DNA of 7,790 bases from an uncultured Erysipelotrichaceae bacterium (GCA_902766675.1 CACXEN010000215.1:1-7790), one strand, 5' to 3'. Positions 1 through 6,319 are shown, counted from the stretch's first letter. Program-made: numbers and translations. Notes: generated by a model from the letters alone, not told the origin.

Positions 1-1
1 A

Positions 2-229
2 ACTTATCTCTTTAAGATTAATTATTTCTATAAATCTTACATACAGCAAAACAACTTCCTGTCTTGCAGAAGCTATCGTCTTATTGAACCGATTACGTTA
101 ATCAACATGTCCTATAAAATTTATAATACTCTTTACCTCACCTATCTAAAAAAAGAAGTTGGTATAACTATTTCTGATTATATTTAAAGACTTAGATGTA
201 ATAAGGCAGCAGAGTATTTAGACAAGCAT
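2..229 (+). pseudogene. AraC-family regulator remnant (DNA-binding part)
   Basis: Frame 2 is open from the window edge to a TAA at 185-187, and the similarity continues in the same frame to a second TAA at 230-232. The translation includes EPITL, then YLTYLKKEVGITISDYI, the stop, then RLRCNKAAEYL. This follows the first helix-turn-helix of AraC/XylS regulators (ITL...SxxYLSxLFKKExGxTFSDYIxxLRxxKAxEYL). The spacing between ITL and KKE is about two residues shorter than usual, and the normal F of LFKKE is missing, so the copy has drifted as well as acquired stops. The second helix-turn-helix is absent, because the similarity ends at about 229 where GGDEF-linked sequence starts in another frame. 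The remnant is surely non-functional as a regulator. The family call rests on about 40 residues of motif match. Confidence 0.5.
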
Positions 230-327
230 TAATCACACTAACAAGTGAACTACAAAAACAATATATTATTTCCAATAAGACAAGAAAAGAATTAGAAGTA
301 GCTTCTAATACAGATGCTTTAACAGGC

Positions 328-792
328 TTGTCCAATAGATTAAAGATCAATACATCTATCGATAAAGCATTTGAAAATTCCTATCACAATCAAACATATT
401 TTGGTATTGGTGTATTAGACTTAGATAATTTAAAAATATATAACGATACCTATGGTCATACTGCTGGTGATGAGTTATTAATTCGTGTCGCGAAAGCTTT
501 AGAGAAATTAGAAGATAATCCAAAGATTGAAGTATCTCGCTATGGTGGAGATGAATTTGTATTATTATTTAAAAATATGACGAATCAAAAGATTAAAGAT
601 GCAATCAATCATATGGAAATTGATGAAACAATTCATTATTCCATTGGTATATGCAATGATATTGCAAAAGAAAAACAAAAAACATGGGATTATCTCATGA
701 TTGCGGATGAGCAATTATATGCAATGAAAACGAAGAAAAGAAATAATAAAAGTATAAAAGGATTATCTATCCAGAAATATAAGGATAGATAA
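328..792 (+). CDS. GGDEF-domain (diguanylate cyclase) protein, 5'-truncated remnant
   Basis: GGDEF domains make cyclic di-GMP from two GTP. In the 154-residue frame from TTG 328, the metal/GTP region DLDNLKIYNDTYGHTAGDELL lies near residues 31-51 and the signature GGDEF at residues 73-77. An RxxD inhibitory site is not present five residues before GGDEF. TTG 328 cuts into the domain: the preceding codons read SNTDALTGL, the family's usual opening, and a coiled-coil-like linker (ITLTSELQKQYIISNKTRKELE) runs back in frame to about 229. No ATG, GTG or TTG occurs in that frame between the stop at 202-204 and position 328, and no good ribosome site precedes 328. The piece therefore looks like the C-terminal part of a larger sensor cyclase that lost its 5' end. 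The catalytic motif is still intact, so the decay may be recent. The last 12 or so residues are encoded by the terminator hairpin. Confidence 0.7.
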   Translation: MSNRLKINTSIDKAFENSYHNQTYFGIGVLDLDNLKIYNDTYGHTAGDELLIRVAKALEKLEDNPKIEVSRYGGDEFVLLFKNMTNQKIKDAINHMEIDETIHYSIGICNDIAKEKQKTWDYLMIADEQLYAMKTKKRNNKSIKGLSIQKYKDR

Positions 793-799
793 TCCTTTT
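756..799. terminator. Bidirectional intrinsic terminator between convergent genes
   Basis: There is a perfect 17-bp stem (756-772 with 783-799) and a 10-nt loop. A T-run follows on the plus strand, and on the minus strand the stem is followed by further T-rich sequence. It serves both the GGDEF remnant (plus) and the acetyltransferase (minus, stop at 806-808). The GGDEF stop codon lies inside the 3' arm. Confidence 0.88.
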
Positions 800-805
800 T
801 ATCTA

Positions 806-1219
806 TTAATCTAAATATTTCACAAAGTGATATTTATCTAATCGTGCATCTTTTCTATTTTTGCGTATATATTCTAATGTATATCCTTGTTTTTGATAGA
901 ATGCAGGTGCTTGAAATGCATAGGTACATAAATGGATATGATCAATATCTTTCTCTTTAAAATAATCTTCTACCCATTGTATTAATGCACTGCCTATATC
1001 ATTCCCTCGATATTTTTCAAATACAATGAGTTCACTAATATGTACTTCTTTGTAAAAAGAATGCCCAGATATACTACCTGCTATCTCTTCCCCTTCTTTT
1101 GCGATAAAACAAAATGGTTCTTTATGATAAGAGATTTTATATGGCTCTTCATAAGCTTCGAATTCTTGATTTGTTAATGCTTGTAAAGAAGCATCATTTT
1201 CAACTTTTATGATTTGCAT
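806..1219 (-). CDS. GNAT-family N-acetyltransferase
   Basis: This 137-residue protein has the single-domain length and layout of GNAT acetyltransferases, which transfer acetyl from acetyl-CoA to an amine. Motif A is visible: beta strand ISELIVFEKY followed by the pyrophosphate-binding loop RGNDIGSAL (residues 71-79, the R/QxxGxG/A pattern). The family's C-terminal pattern appears as APAFYQKQGYTLEYI (residues 104-118). The substrate cannot be read from the sequence; small molecule or protein are both possible. The ATG lies 7 bp after the TAA of the nucleosidase gene upstream, with only a weak ribosome site, so it is probably co-transcribed and translationally coupled. It ends at the bidirectional terminator. 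Family assignment is firm; the role is unknown. Confidence 0.85.
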   Translation of the reverse strand: MQIIKVENDASLQALTNQEFEAYEEPYKISYHKEPFCFIAKEGEEIAGSISGHSFYKEVHISELIVFEKYRGNDIGSALIQWVEDYFKEKDIDHIHLCTYAFQAPAFYQKQGYTLEYIRKNRKDARLDKYHFVKYLD

Positions 1220-1226
1220 AATTTCA

Positions 1227-1901
1227 TTATACTTGACGAATTAGAGTATCAATCAATGTAAATGCTTTATTGGCAGATGCTTTTACATTCTTTTCGAAGT
1301 CTTTTCCATCTCCATCATATTCATCAGAAATACATTTAATTGATAAACATTTCACTTTATTTAAATAACAAACTCTAGCGATGGCAACGATTTCCATATC
1401 GCATATATTACATCCTGCTTGAAATCTAGCTTCTTTATCTTCTTTTTGATCCACAAACATATCTCCTGATGCATCGACTGCTTCTTTGATATCTGGAAAT
1501 AATTCTTTTACTTTTTGAATTAAATCTGCATCTAAATATACAAATTCATCTTCTAAATCACCATATTGATGTTTTACTACATCATCAATAGTTGATGTAT
1601 CAAAATCAAAATTCATGCATTTTTTTACATAGAATAAATCAGATACTTTTAATGTAGGATCTAATGCGCCAGTTACACCAAAATTCAAAATCATTTCTGT
1701 ATGAAATTTGGTAATTAGATATTGCGTAGCACTAGCCGCATCGATTAGTCCCCAACCAGATTGAATAGCATATATATCATGTTCATTGATTTTTGTTTTA
1801 AAACATTCAAAATTATCTTCTTTGATTTCTTCAATTTCATAATTACTATTTAGAAATGCTTCCAATTCTCTTTTGATTGCGATTACGATTCCAATTCTCA
1901 T
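1227..1901 (-). CDS. MTA/SAH nucleosidase-family protein (PNP/UDP phosphorylase superfamily)
   Basis: This is a 224-residue cytosolic enzyme. By family it cleaves the N-glycosidic bond of 5'-methylthioadenosine and S-adenosylhomocysteine, releasing adenine. The start MRIGIVIAIKRELEAFL places Glu12 where the MTAN family has its water-binding Glu12. QSGWGLIDAA (47-56) and FGVTGAL (74-80) correspond to the family's SGIGKVNAA and NTGSAGG segments. ASGDMFV (144-150), CDMEIVAIA (167-175, the MEGAA ribose-binding segment) and ISDEYDGDG (191-199, with the catalytic Asp at 193) follow in order. Divergence at several sites (W for I, VTG for GSAG, EIV for EGA) means it may be a related nucleosidase/phosphorylase rather than canonical MtnN, so no symbol is given. 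An AGAGGA ribosome site (1910-1915) lies 8 nt before the ATG. It is the first gene of a two-gene unit with the acetyltransferase. Confidence 0.8.
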   Translation of the reverse strand: MRIGIVIAIKRELEAFLNSNYEIEEIKEDNFECFKTKINEHDIYAIQSGWGLIDAASATQYLITKFHTEMILNFGVTGALDPTLKVSDLFYVKKCMNFDFDTSTIDDVVKHQYGDLEDEFVYLDADLIQKVKELFPDIKEAVDASGDMFVDQKEDKEARFQAGCNICDMEIVAIARVCYLNKVKCLSIKCISDEYDGDGKDFEKNVKASANKAFTLIDTLIRQV

Positions 1902-1975
1902 AACTATATTCCTCTAACTTCATTATTACATTACCACAAACACATAAGAATATTTGATGTAATTTTAACTGAAAT

Positions 1976-2006
1976 AGAAGAAAGCTGGATATAATCCAGC
2001 CTTCTT
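1976..2006 (-). terminator. Intrinsic terminator of fhs
   Basis: On the minus strand GAAGGCTGGAT pairs with ATCCAGCTTTC (arms 1994-2006 and 1978-1990, with one G-U pair) across a 3-nt TAT loop. A T-rich stretch follows. It starts 7 nt after the fhs stop codon and separates fhs from the nucleosidase gene. Confidence 0.8.
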
Positions 2007-2013
2007 TGTCTGA

Positions 2014-3684
2014 TTAGAATAATCCGGTAATGATACCATTTTCATCAATATCGATTTTCTCTGCAGCAGGTACTTTTGGTAATCCTGGCATTGTCATGAT
2101 ATCTCCTGTTAATACAACCAAGAAACCTGCTCCTGCAGAAACTTTTACATTTCTTACAGTAATACGGAAATCTTTTGGTGCACCTAATAGATTTTGATTA
2201 TCTGAGAAAGAATATTGTGTTTTTGCGATACATATTGGTAATTTACCATAGCCTAATTTATCTAATTCTTTGATTTGTTTTTTAGCAGCTGGTAAATAAT
2301 CTACACCATCTGCATGATAAATCTTAGTCGCAATGGCATTGATTTTATCTTCAATGCTATCTTTTTCATCATATGAGAAAGTGAATTTATTCTTTTCTTC
2401 ACATAAACGAATGACTTCTTTCGCTAATTCTTTACCACCTTTTGAGCCTTTTTCCCATACTTCTGATAATGCGACATTGATACCTAATTCTTTACATTTC
2501 TTTTCAATCAGTGCCAATTCTTTTTTCGTATCTGTCACAAATGCATTAATTGCGACTACACATGGTAAATGATATACATCTTTAATATTTGAAATATGTT
2601 GTAAAAGATTTGGTAAACCTTTTTCTAATGCTTCTAGATTTTCTTTATTTAAAGCATCTTTTGGACAACCACCATTATGCTTTAAAGCTCTTACAGTAGC
2701 TACAACCACTACTGCATTTGGCTTTAATCCTGCATAGCGACATTTAATATCTAAGAATTTTTCTGCGCCTAAATCAGCCCCAAATCCTGCTTCAGTTACA
2801 GCATAATCACCTAGTGCCATTGCTGCTTTTGTGGCAATAACAGAATTACAACCATGGGCAATATTCGCAAATGGTCCACCATGCACAAATGTAGGTGTTC
2901 CTTCTAATGTTTGTACAATATTAGGTTTAATTGCGTCTTTTAGTAATACTGCCATTGCGCCTTCAGCATGTAAGTCCTTTGCGGTAACAGGCTCGCCTTT
3001 TCTGTTATATGCAACAACTACTTTAGCTAAACGTTTCTTTAGATCACTAATATCATCTGCTAGACATAATATCGCCATAATTTCAGAGGCAACAGTTATA
3101 TCAAAACCATCTTCTCTTGGTACACCATTTGTTTTACCACCTAAGCCATCTACAACAAATCTTAATTGGCGATCATTCATATCAACACATCTTCTCCAAA
3201 CGATTCGTCTTGTGTCGATATCTAATGCATTACCTTGATGAATATGATTATCTAACATCGCAGCCAATAAATTATTTGCGGCACCAATTGCATGGAAGTC
3301 ACCGGTAAAATGTAAATTAATATCTTCCATTGGTACAACTTGGGCATAACCGCCACCTGCTGCACCACCTTTGACACCAAATACTGGACCTAATGAAGGC
3401 TCTCTTAATGCCACAACAACTTTTTTACCTAAAGCTCTTAAACTATCTGCTAGGCCAATTGTTGTAGTTGTTTTCCCTTCTCCAGCTGGGGTTGGATTGA
3501 TTGCAGTAACTAAGATTAATTTTCCTTTTCTCTTTGATTTAGGTTGTTTTGTTAGTTTTGCTTTATCATTTCCATAAAGTTCAATATCTTTTTCTTTTAA
3601 ACCTAATTCTTTCGCTACATCAAGTATTGGTCTCTTTTTGCATTTCTGCGCAATTTCAATGTCTGATAAATATTTTTTAGCCAT
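2014..3684 (-). CDS. fhs: Formate-tetrahydrofolate ligase (10-formyl-THF synthetase)
   Basis: This enzyme joins formate to tetrahydrofolate using ATP, giving 10-formyl-THF for purine, formyl-Met and other one-carbon uses (and acetogenesis where that pathway exists). The protein is 556 residues, the normal family length of about 555-560. The ATP-binding loop [14 protein letters not shown] starts at residue 65. [54 protein letters not shown] and [14 protein letters not shown] follow in family order. An ATG at 3702 would add six residues (MREDKR), but AGGGAGGAT lies inside that extension and sits 6-7 nt before the ATG at 3684, so 3684 is chosen. The gene is monocistronic, with a terminator just after the stop. 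No folate riboswitch or clear promoter is visible upstream. The sequence appears intact. Confidence 0.97.
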   Translation of the reverse strand: MAKKYLSDIEIAQKCKKRPILDVAKELGLKEKDIELYGNDKAKLTKQPKSKRKGKLILVTAINPTPAGEGKTTTTIGLADSLRALGKKVVVALREPSLGPVFGVKGGAAGGGYAQVVPMEDINLHFTGDFHAIGAANNLLAAMLDNHIHQGNALDIDTRRIVWRRCVDMNDRQLRFVVDGLGGKTNGVPREDGFDITVASEIMAILCLADDISDLKKRLAKVVVAYNRKGEPVTAKDLHAEGAMAVLLKDAIKPNIVQTLEGTPTFVHGGPFANIAHGCNSVIATKAAMALGDYAVTEAGFGADLGAEKFLDIKCRYAGLKPNAVVVVATVRALKHNGGCPKDALNKENLEALEKGLPNLLQHISNIKDVYHLPCVVAINAFVTDTKKELALIEKKCKELGINVALSEVWEKGSKGGKELAKEVIRLCEEKNKFTFSYDEKDSIEDKINAIATKIYHADGVDYLPAAKKQIKELDKLGYGKLPICIAKTQYSFSDNQNLLGAPKDFRITVRNVKVSAGAGFLVVLTGDIMTMPGLPKVPAAEKIDIDENGIITGLF

Positions 3685-3690
3685 TCTCTT

Positions 3691-3699
3691 ATCCTCCCT
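3691..3699 (-). promoter_or_regulatory. Ribosome binding site that fixes the fhs start
   Basis: The minus-strand AGGGAGGAT is an almost full anti-16S match, 6-7 nt before the ATG at 3684. The alternative ATG at 3702 would put this site inside the coding region and has only a weaker site (AAAGGA at 3703-3708) immediately before it. Confidence 0.85.
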
Positions 3700-3874
3700 C
3701 ATCCTTTGAAATATTTCATTTCTGAAACAAATAGTTGATAAACAAATTCTATATATGCAACATCTTACCTAGTATTCTACCATCTTTTGAGGTAATTTCC
3801 TCAATTGCATGTATCAATCTATTCAGCAATTTTTTCCTCTAACAATCTGCCTATCCAAACGATGCAGTATTGCA

Positions 3875-3944
3875 ATAAAAAATCCGCCCCTTTTAGCCTT
3901 TTACAGTAAATGCATTTTCTCCAAACACTCTCATTGAGCGGATT
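3875..3944 (-). terminator. Intrinsic terminator with an unusually long loop
   Basis: On the minus strand AATCCGCTC (3944-3936) pairs with GGGCGGATT (3889-3881), including one G-U pair, and TTTTTT-A-TT follows. The enclosed loop is about 46 nt and could fold further. It closes the riboswitch-controlled remnant, whose stop is at 3962-3964, and insulates fhs from it. Confidence 0.6.
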
Positions 3945-3961
3945 ATATATATTGTGATGAA

Positions 3962-4149
3962 TTAATTATGCGAAATCACAATCAAATCATCTAAATCATA
4001 AAATACTTTTCCTTCTCTACTAGCTGGATTAACTTCAATTGTAAAATTGCCTTCTTCAACAAACTTTTTATAGCCAATCGCAATTTCTCCATAGTAAGCA
4101 GCGGGAATACACCAATTCCTGCCAAAAGTGTCAATATTGCTACTATCAT
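3962..4149 (-). pseudogene. Deletion-fused gene remnant under the riboswitch (membrane protein start + CASTOR/POLLUX-like tail)
   Basis: Behind the riboswitch terminator, an ATG at 4149 with GTGGAAGAA just upstream opens MIVAILTLLAGIGVF. This is a typical first membrane helix, perhaps of a Na/Pi-cotransporter-type protein, though that is a guess. After about 15 codons (near 4105) this frame becomes unconvincing and stops at 3991-3993. From about 4107 to the TAA at 3962-3964 another frame is protein-like instead: PAAYYGEIAIGY, then EVNPASREGKVFYDLDDLIVIS. This GEIxIGY...NP...DDLIVI pattern resembles the C-terminal RCK-like end of CASTOR/POLLUX-type ion channel proteins. The simplest reading is a deletion joining the 5' end of one gene to the 3' end of the same or another gene. 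A longer 76-codon frame from GTG 4192 begins inside the terminator hairpin and is not a credible start. The second frame's similarity is from recall of the family pattern only. Confidence 0.5.
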
Positions 4150-4171
4150 TTCTTCCACTTATCCCTTTCCT

Positions 4172-4211
4172 AAATAAAAAGACTTTCACCACAAAAAATA
4201 TGATGAAAGTC
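4172..4211 (-). terminator. Riboswitch expression-platform terminator
   Basis: The minus-strand GACTTTCATCA (4211-4201) pairs with TGGTGAAAGTC (4191-4181), with one G-U pair and a 9-nt loop. TTTTTATTT follows. The outermost GAC (4211-4209) is also the end of the aptamer's P1 3' strand (4214-4209), so P1 and the full terminator stem compete. That arrangement fits transcriptional control in which ligand binding favours read-through. Confidence 0.85.
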
Positions 4212-4316
4212 TCGTCGTCGGTAATTATCCTAAATTGAATCCGGATGTAATATACATCGTGCTGACATCTTCAATCACTACAAAGTGTAGCCAACTACTC
4301 CCTATTTTATCGAGAC
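4209..4316 (-). promoter_or_regulatory. yybP-ykoY (Mn2+) riboswitch aptamer
   Basis: This 108-nt minus-strand RNA has the layout of the yybP-ykoY class. P1 is GUCUCG (4316-4311) with CGAGAC (4214-4209). The conserved first loop reads GGGAGUAG (4302-4295). Helix P2 is CUACA/UGUAG with a 3-nt loop (4290-4278). Helix P3 is AUUGAA/UUCAAU (4275-4270 with 4239-4234), enclosing GUCAGCACG, a distal stem AUGUA/UACAU (4257-4253 with 4249-4245) and CCGG (4244-4241). A weak last hairpin lies near 4230-4220. The order GGGAGUAG, hairpin, P3 strand, GUC...CG, hairpin, CCGG, P3 strand matches well-known members. By family it senses Mn2+ and switches on Mn2+ exporters or related membrane proteins. Here no intact gene follows. 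Confidence 0.8.
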
Positions 4317-4317
4317 A

Positions 4318-4347
4318 TTTGTATCAAAATGTATATATTTCAATCAA
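4318..4347 (-). promoter_or_regulatory. Candidate promoter of the riboswitch transcript
   Basis: The minus strand has TTGATT (4347-4342, 4/6), an 18-nt spacer and TACAAA (4323-4318, 4/6) preceded by TGA, an extended -10 arrangement. Initiation about 7 nt downstream would fall at the first bases of aptamer helix P1, as expected for a riboswitch. Confidence 0.5.
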
Positions 4348-4376
4348 GAATTTCCAAACCTTATTCCTATGTTGTT

Positions 4377-4952
4377 TTATTCCGCAAATTCTTTAATTGT
4401 GCTTTTACTTAATGCTTCATATGCATCAAAATCATCTGTTTCTTCAAAAGATTCTTCTACTACAACATTGTAGCTATATCCATTTCTATCCATAAAGAAT
4501 ACTGCATTCTCTTCATTTAAGTTATAGCCAAAGTTTTCAAAGCCCATATCTAATAATTCTTGTCCACTTTTGCCAATAAGATTTTTCATCTCTTCCTCAC
4601 TCAATTGAGAATCTGATCTTAATTCCAACTTATCAATTGGATAATCTTTTAATATTTCCGCATATTGTTGGTCTTTATCTTCCGCAAAGAAATCAACTTC
4701 TTCTAATTTTGCATATATTTCAGGTGTCATCTTTGATTCACAAACATAATCATCATTGACAACCCGAATATAATCTTCTGTTATTTCACTCGCGTAATAC
4801 TCACTATTTGCGCCAGATAAAATAACTTCTCCAATGGATTGTGGTTCTTTACCTGTTGGCTTTGTGTCACTTTCTTGTTGGCAAGCAGATAAAGAAATCA
4901 TAAACATAGCCATGCATAAAACCATTAAAAATCTATTGATATATCTTTTCAT
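4377..4952 (-). CDS. Putative lipoprotein of unknown function
   Basis: This is a 191-residue exported protein. A basic start (MKRYINR), a hydrophobic stretch (residues 8-21) and the lipobox LSAC with Cys24 mark a type II signal peptide. The mature protein of about 168 residues should be lipid-anchored on the outer face of the membrane. The mature part is strongly acidic, with the first ~20 residues a polar linker. It contains a helical segment LSEEEMKNLIGKSGQELLDMGFENFGY (about residues 117-143) followed by a short beta-like FFMDRNGYSYNVVVE. The GKSGQELLDxGF pattern recalls uncharacterised Bacillota lipoproteins, but I cannot name a family. AGGGGG (4961-4966) lies 8 nt before the ATG. It is probably transcribed alone, since a terminator precedes it. 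No clear terminator separates it from the riboswitch promoter downstream. Confidence 0.85.
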   Translation of the reverse strand: MKRYINRFLMVLCMAMFMISLSACQQESDTKPTGKEPQSIGEVILSGANSEYYASEITEDYIRVVNDDYVCESKMTPEIYAKLEEVDFFAEDKDQQYAEILKDYPIDKLELRSDSQLSEEEMKNLIGKSGQELLDMGFENFGYNLNEENAVFFMDRNGYSYNVVVEESFEETDDFDAYEALSKSTIKEFAE

Positions 4953-4973
4953 AAGAATATCCCCCTCACCTAT

Positions 4974-5002
4974 ATTATATACATTTTAGAATCTTCTCAT
5001 AA
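4974..5002 (-). promoter_or_regulatory. Candidate promoter of the lipoprotein gene
   Basis: A perfect minus-strand -10 TATAAT (4979-4974) has a poor -35, TTATGA (5002-4997), at 17 nt. The start point would be near 4967, so the leader would be only about 15 nt and begin almost at the ribosome site. Confidence 0.45.
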
Positions 5003-5005
5003 AGA

Positions 5006-5033
5006 ATAAACCGCAAGATAACTTGCGGTTTAT
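5006..5033 (-). terminator. Intrinsic terminator of the minus-strand amidohydrolase
   Basis: A perfect 12-bp stem ATAAACCGCAAG/CTTGCGGTTTAT (5033-5022 with 5017-5006) has a 4-nt loop. The minus strand continues TCTTT after the stem. The amidohydrolase stop codon (5030-5032) lies inside the first arm. Confidence 0.82.
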
Positions 5034-6313
5034 ATCGTTTTTAAATAAGCATCTAATTCAGATTCACAAATTGCATTCTTTTTAATTTGTGGGTGTATAT
5101 ATTCTTTGCCTTGATATACAACCATATTCAATTCTCTTAATGCATCAAATCCATCCAATGGATTCTTATTTGAAATAATAAAGTCTGCACTTTTCCCTAC
5201 TTCAATAGTACCTGTTACTTTATCCACTTGTAATAATTCCGCATTCTTTAGTGTTGCTGTATATAGTGCTTCTTTTCTATCTACACCACATAATTTATGG
5301 AAGTATTCTAATTCTCGCCATAAATCATAATGTGTCACAAATGGACATCCTACATCTGTACCAATACCAACATTCACATCATTCTTTAAAGCTTTCTGAA
5401 TACCATCAATCATTCCTTCTAATAAATATTCAGAATTATATTTTGTGATATCTGTCGCATGTGTATATTTTTCATCTAGTTTCGCAAGTGGAATTGCTGG
5501 AGATAATGTACAAACAAGTGTCGCATTATTTTTCTTAAATAAATCAATCGCATGATCACTTAAATAGGAACCATGTTCTATACAATCCACACCATTTTCT
5601 AAACCTATTTCTACACCTTTTGTGCTTTCTGCGTGGGCACATACTTTCAACCCATAACTATGTGCAGTATCTACACATATTTTTACTTCCTCAGCACTCA
5701 TTTTCATTTCGCCTGGCTCACCCTTTACTTTGGCATCTAATACGCCACCGGTAATCATGATTTTAATCCAGTCTACTTTATGTTCAACATTATCTTTTAC
5801 TAAGGCAATAAATTCCTCTTTACTACTAGCAGCTTTCGCTACTGTTCCTTCCATATGCCCATTTACTACTGTGATTGCATAATCACATGCCAAAAGTCTT
5901 GGCCCAATTATTTTACCTTCCTCAATATCTTTACGAATCATCGTATCAATATGGCCTACACCACCTACTGCTCGTAATGTTGTACAACCTGAAAATAATT
6001 GTGTTTTTAGATTTGCGTCACATAATAATTTCTTTGCGAGTTTTTGTGTGAAGTTGGTTTTCGTAACTAATTTAGCTAATTTTTTATTATCCCTTTCTTT
6101 TTCTTTAGGAAATCCATTGGCAGGAATATGCACATGCATATTAATTAAGCCAGGCATTAAATATTGCCCACTTAAATCATGTGTATAATCTCCTTCTAAG
6201 TCTTTTCCAATCTCTTTAATGATTCCATTTTCTACTACGATATCCATGCCTTCTTGCACATACATATCTCGCGTACCATCTAATAGATTTACATTCTTAT
6301 ATAGTGTTTTCAT
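5030..6313 (-). CDS. Metal-dependent amidohydrolase (imidazolonepropionase/prolidase-like subgroup)
   Basis: This is a 427-residue cytosolic hydrolase of the amidohydrolase superfamily. After a small beta domain (residues 1-50), the metal-binding set appears in order. HVH is at 60-62 (after MPGLINM), and Lys184 in WIKIMITGG is the usual carboxylated lysine. His227 is in CAHAES, His247 in IEHGSYL and Asp320 in GIGTDVG. The presence of both the Lys and the later HxxxD set suggests a binuclear site. Length and the KIMITGGV and AHAES segments fit the COG1228-type group, which includes Xaa-Pro dipeptidases/carboxypeptidases and imidazolonepropionase relatives. The substrate is unknown, and lack of other hut genes argues against histidine degradation. 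The start MKTLYKNVNLLDGT is a standard family N-terminus, yet no Shine-Dalgarno precedes it; a TACAAT box sits 6 nt upstream. It is divergent from the other amidohydrolase. Confidence 0.88.
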   Translation of the reverse strand: MKTLYKNVNLLDGTRDMYVQEGMDIVVENGIIKEIGKDLEGDYTHDLSGQYLMPGLINMHVHIPANGFPKEKERDNKKLAKLVTKTNFTQKLAKKLLCDANLKTQLFSGCTTLRAVGGVGHIDTMIRKDIEEGKIIGPRLLACDYAITVVNGHMEGTVAKAASSKEEFIALVKDNVEHKVDWIKIMITGGVLDAKVKGEPGEMKMSAEEVKICVDTAHSYGLKVCAHAESTKGVEIGLENGVDCIEHGSYLSDHAIDLFKKNNATLVCTLSPAIPLAKLDEKYTHATDITKYNSEYLLEGMIDGIQKALKNDVNVGIGTDVGCPFVTHYDLWRELEYFHKLCGVDRKEALYTATLKNAELLQVDKVTGTIEVGKSADFIISNKNPLDGFDALRELNMVVYQGKEYIHPQIKKNAICESELDAYLKTI

Positions 6314-6319
6314 ATTTTT

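Noticed and set aside
1902..1975. Promoter for the nucleosidase gene
   Set aside because: Several AT-rich -10-like hexamers exist, but none has an acceptable -35 at 16-18 nt, so no specific site is called.
2333..3577. Four plus-strand open frames lying opposite fhs
   Set aside because: They are antisense shadows of a fully intact, highly conserved gene and show no family motifs or ribosome sites of note.
3685..3873. A tetrahydrofolate riboswitch upstream of fhs
   Set aside because: I found no matching conserved segments or closing helix. Only a 6-bp inverted repeat (3787-3804) and a 12-bp palindrome (3707-3718) are present, both easily due to AT-rich chance.
3845..3885. A minus-strand frame reading HRLDRQ, like the RluA pseudouridine synthase motif
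   Set aside because: Only six residues match, the following SGL is absent and a stop follows soon after; probably chance.
3962..4192. A 76-codon protein starting at GTG 4192
   Set aside because: The start lies within the riboswitch terminator hairpin, has no ribosome site, and its first ~28 residues are terminator sequence and the wrong frame of another gene start.
4209..4316. Aptamer as a c-di-AMP (ydaO), M-box or other metal riboswitch
   Set aside because: The order GGGAGUAG, hairpin, GUC...CG, hairpin, CCGG fits yybP-ykoY, and the signature segments of the other classes are not seen.
5251..5448. Plus-strand open frame inside the minus-strand amidohydrolase
   Set aside because: It is antisense to conserved coding sequence and low-complexity in composition.
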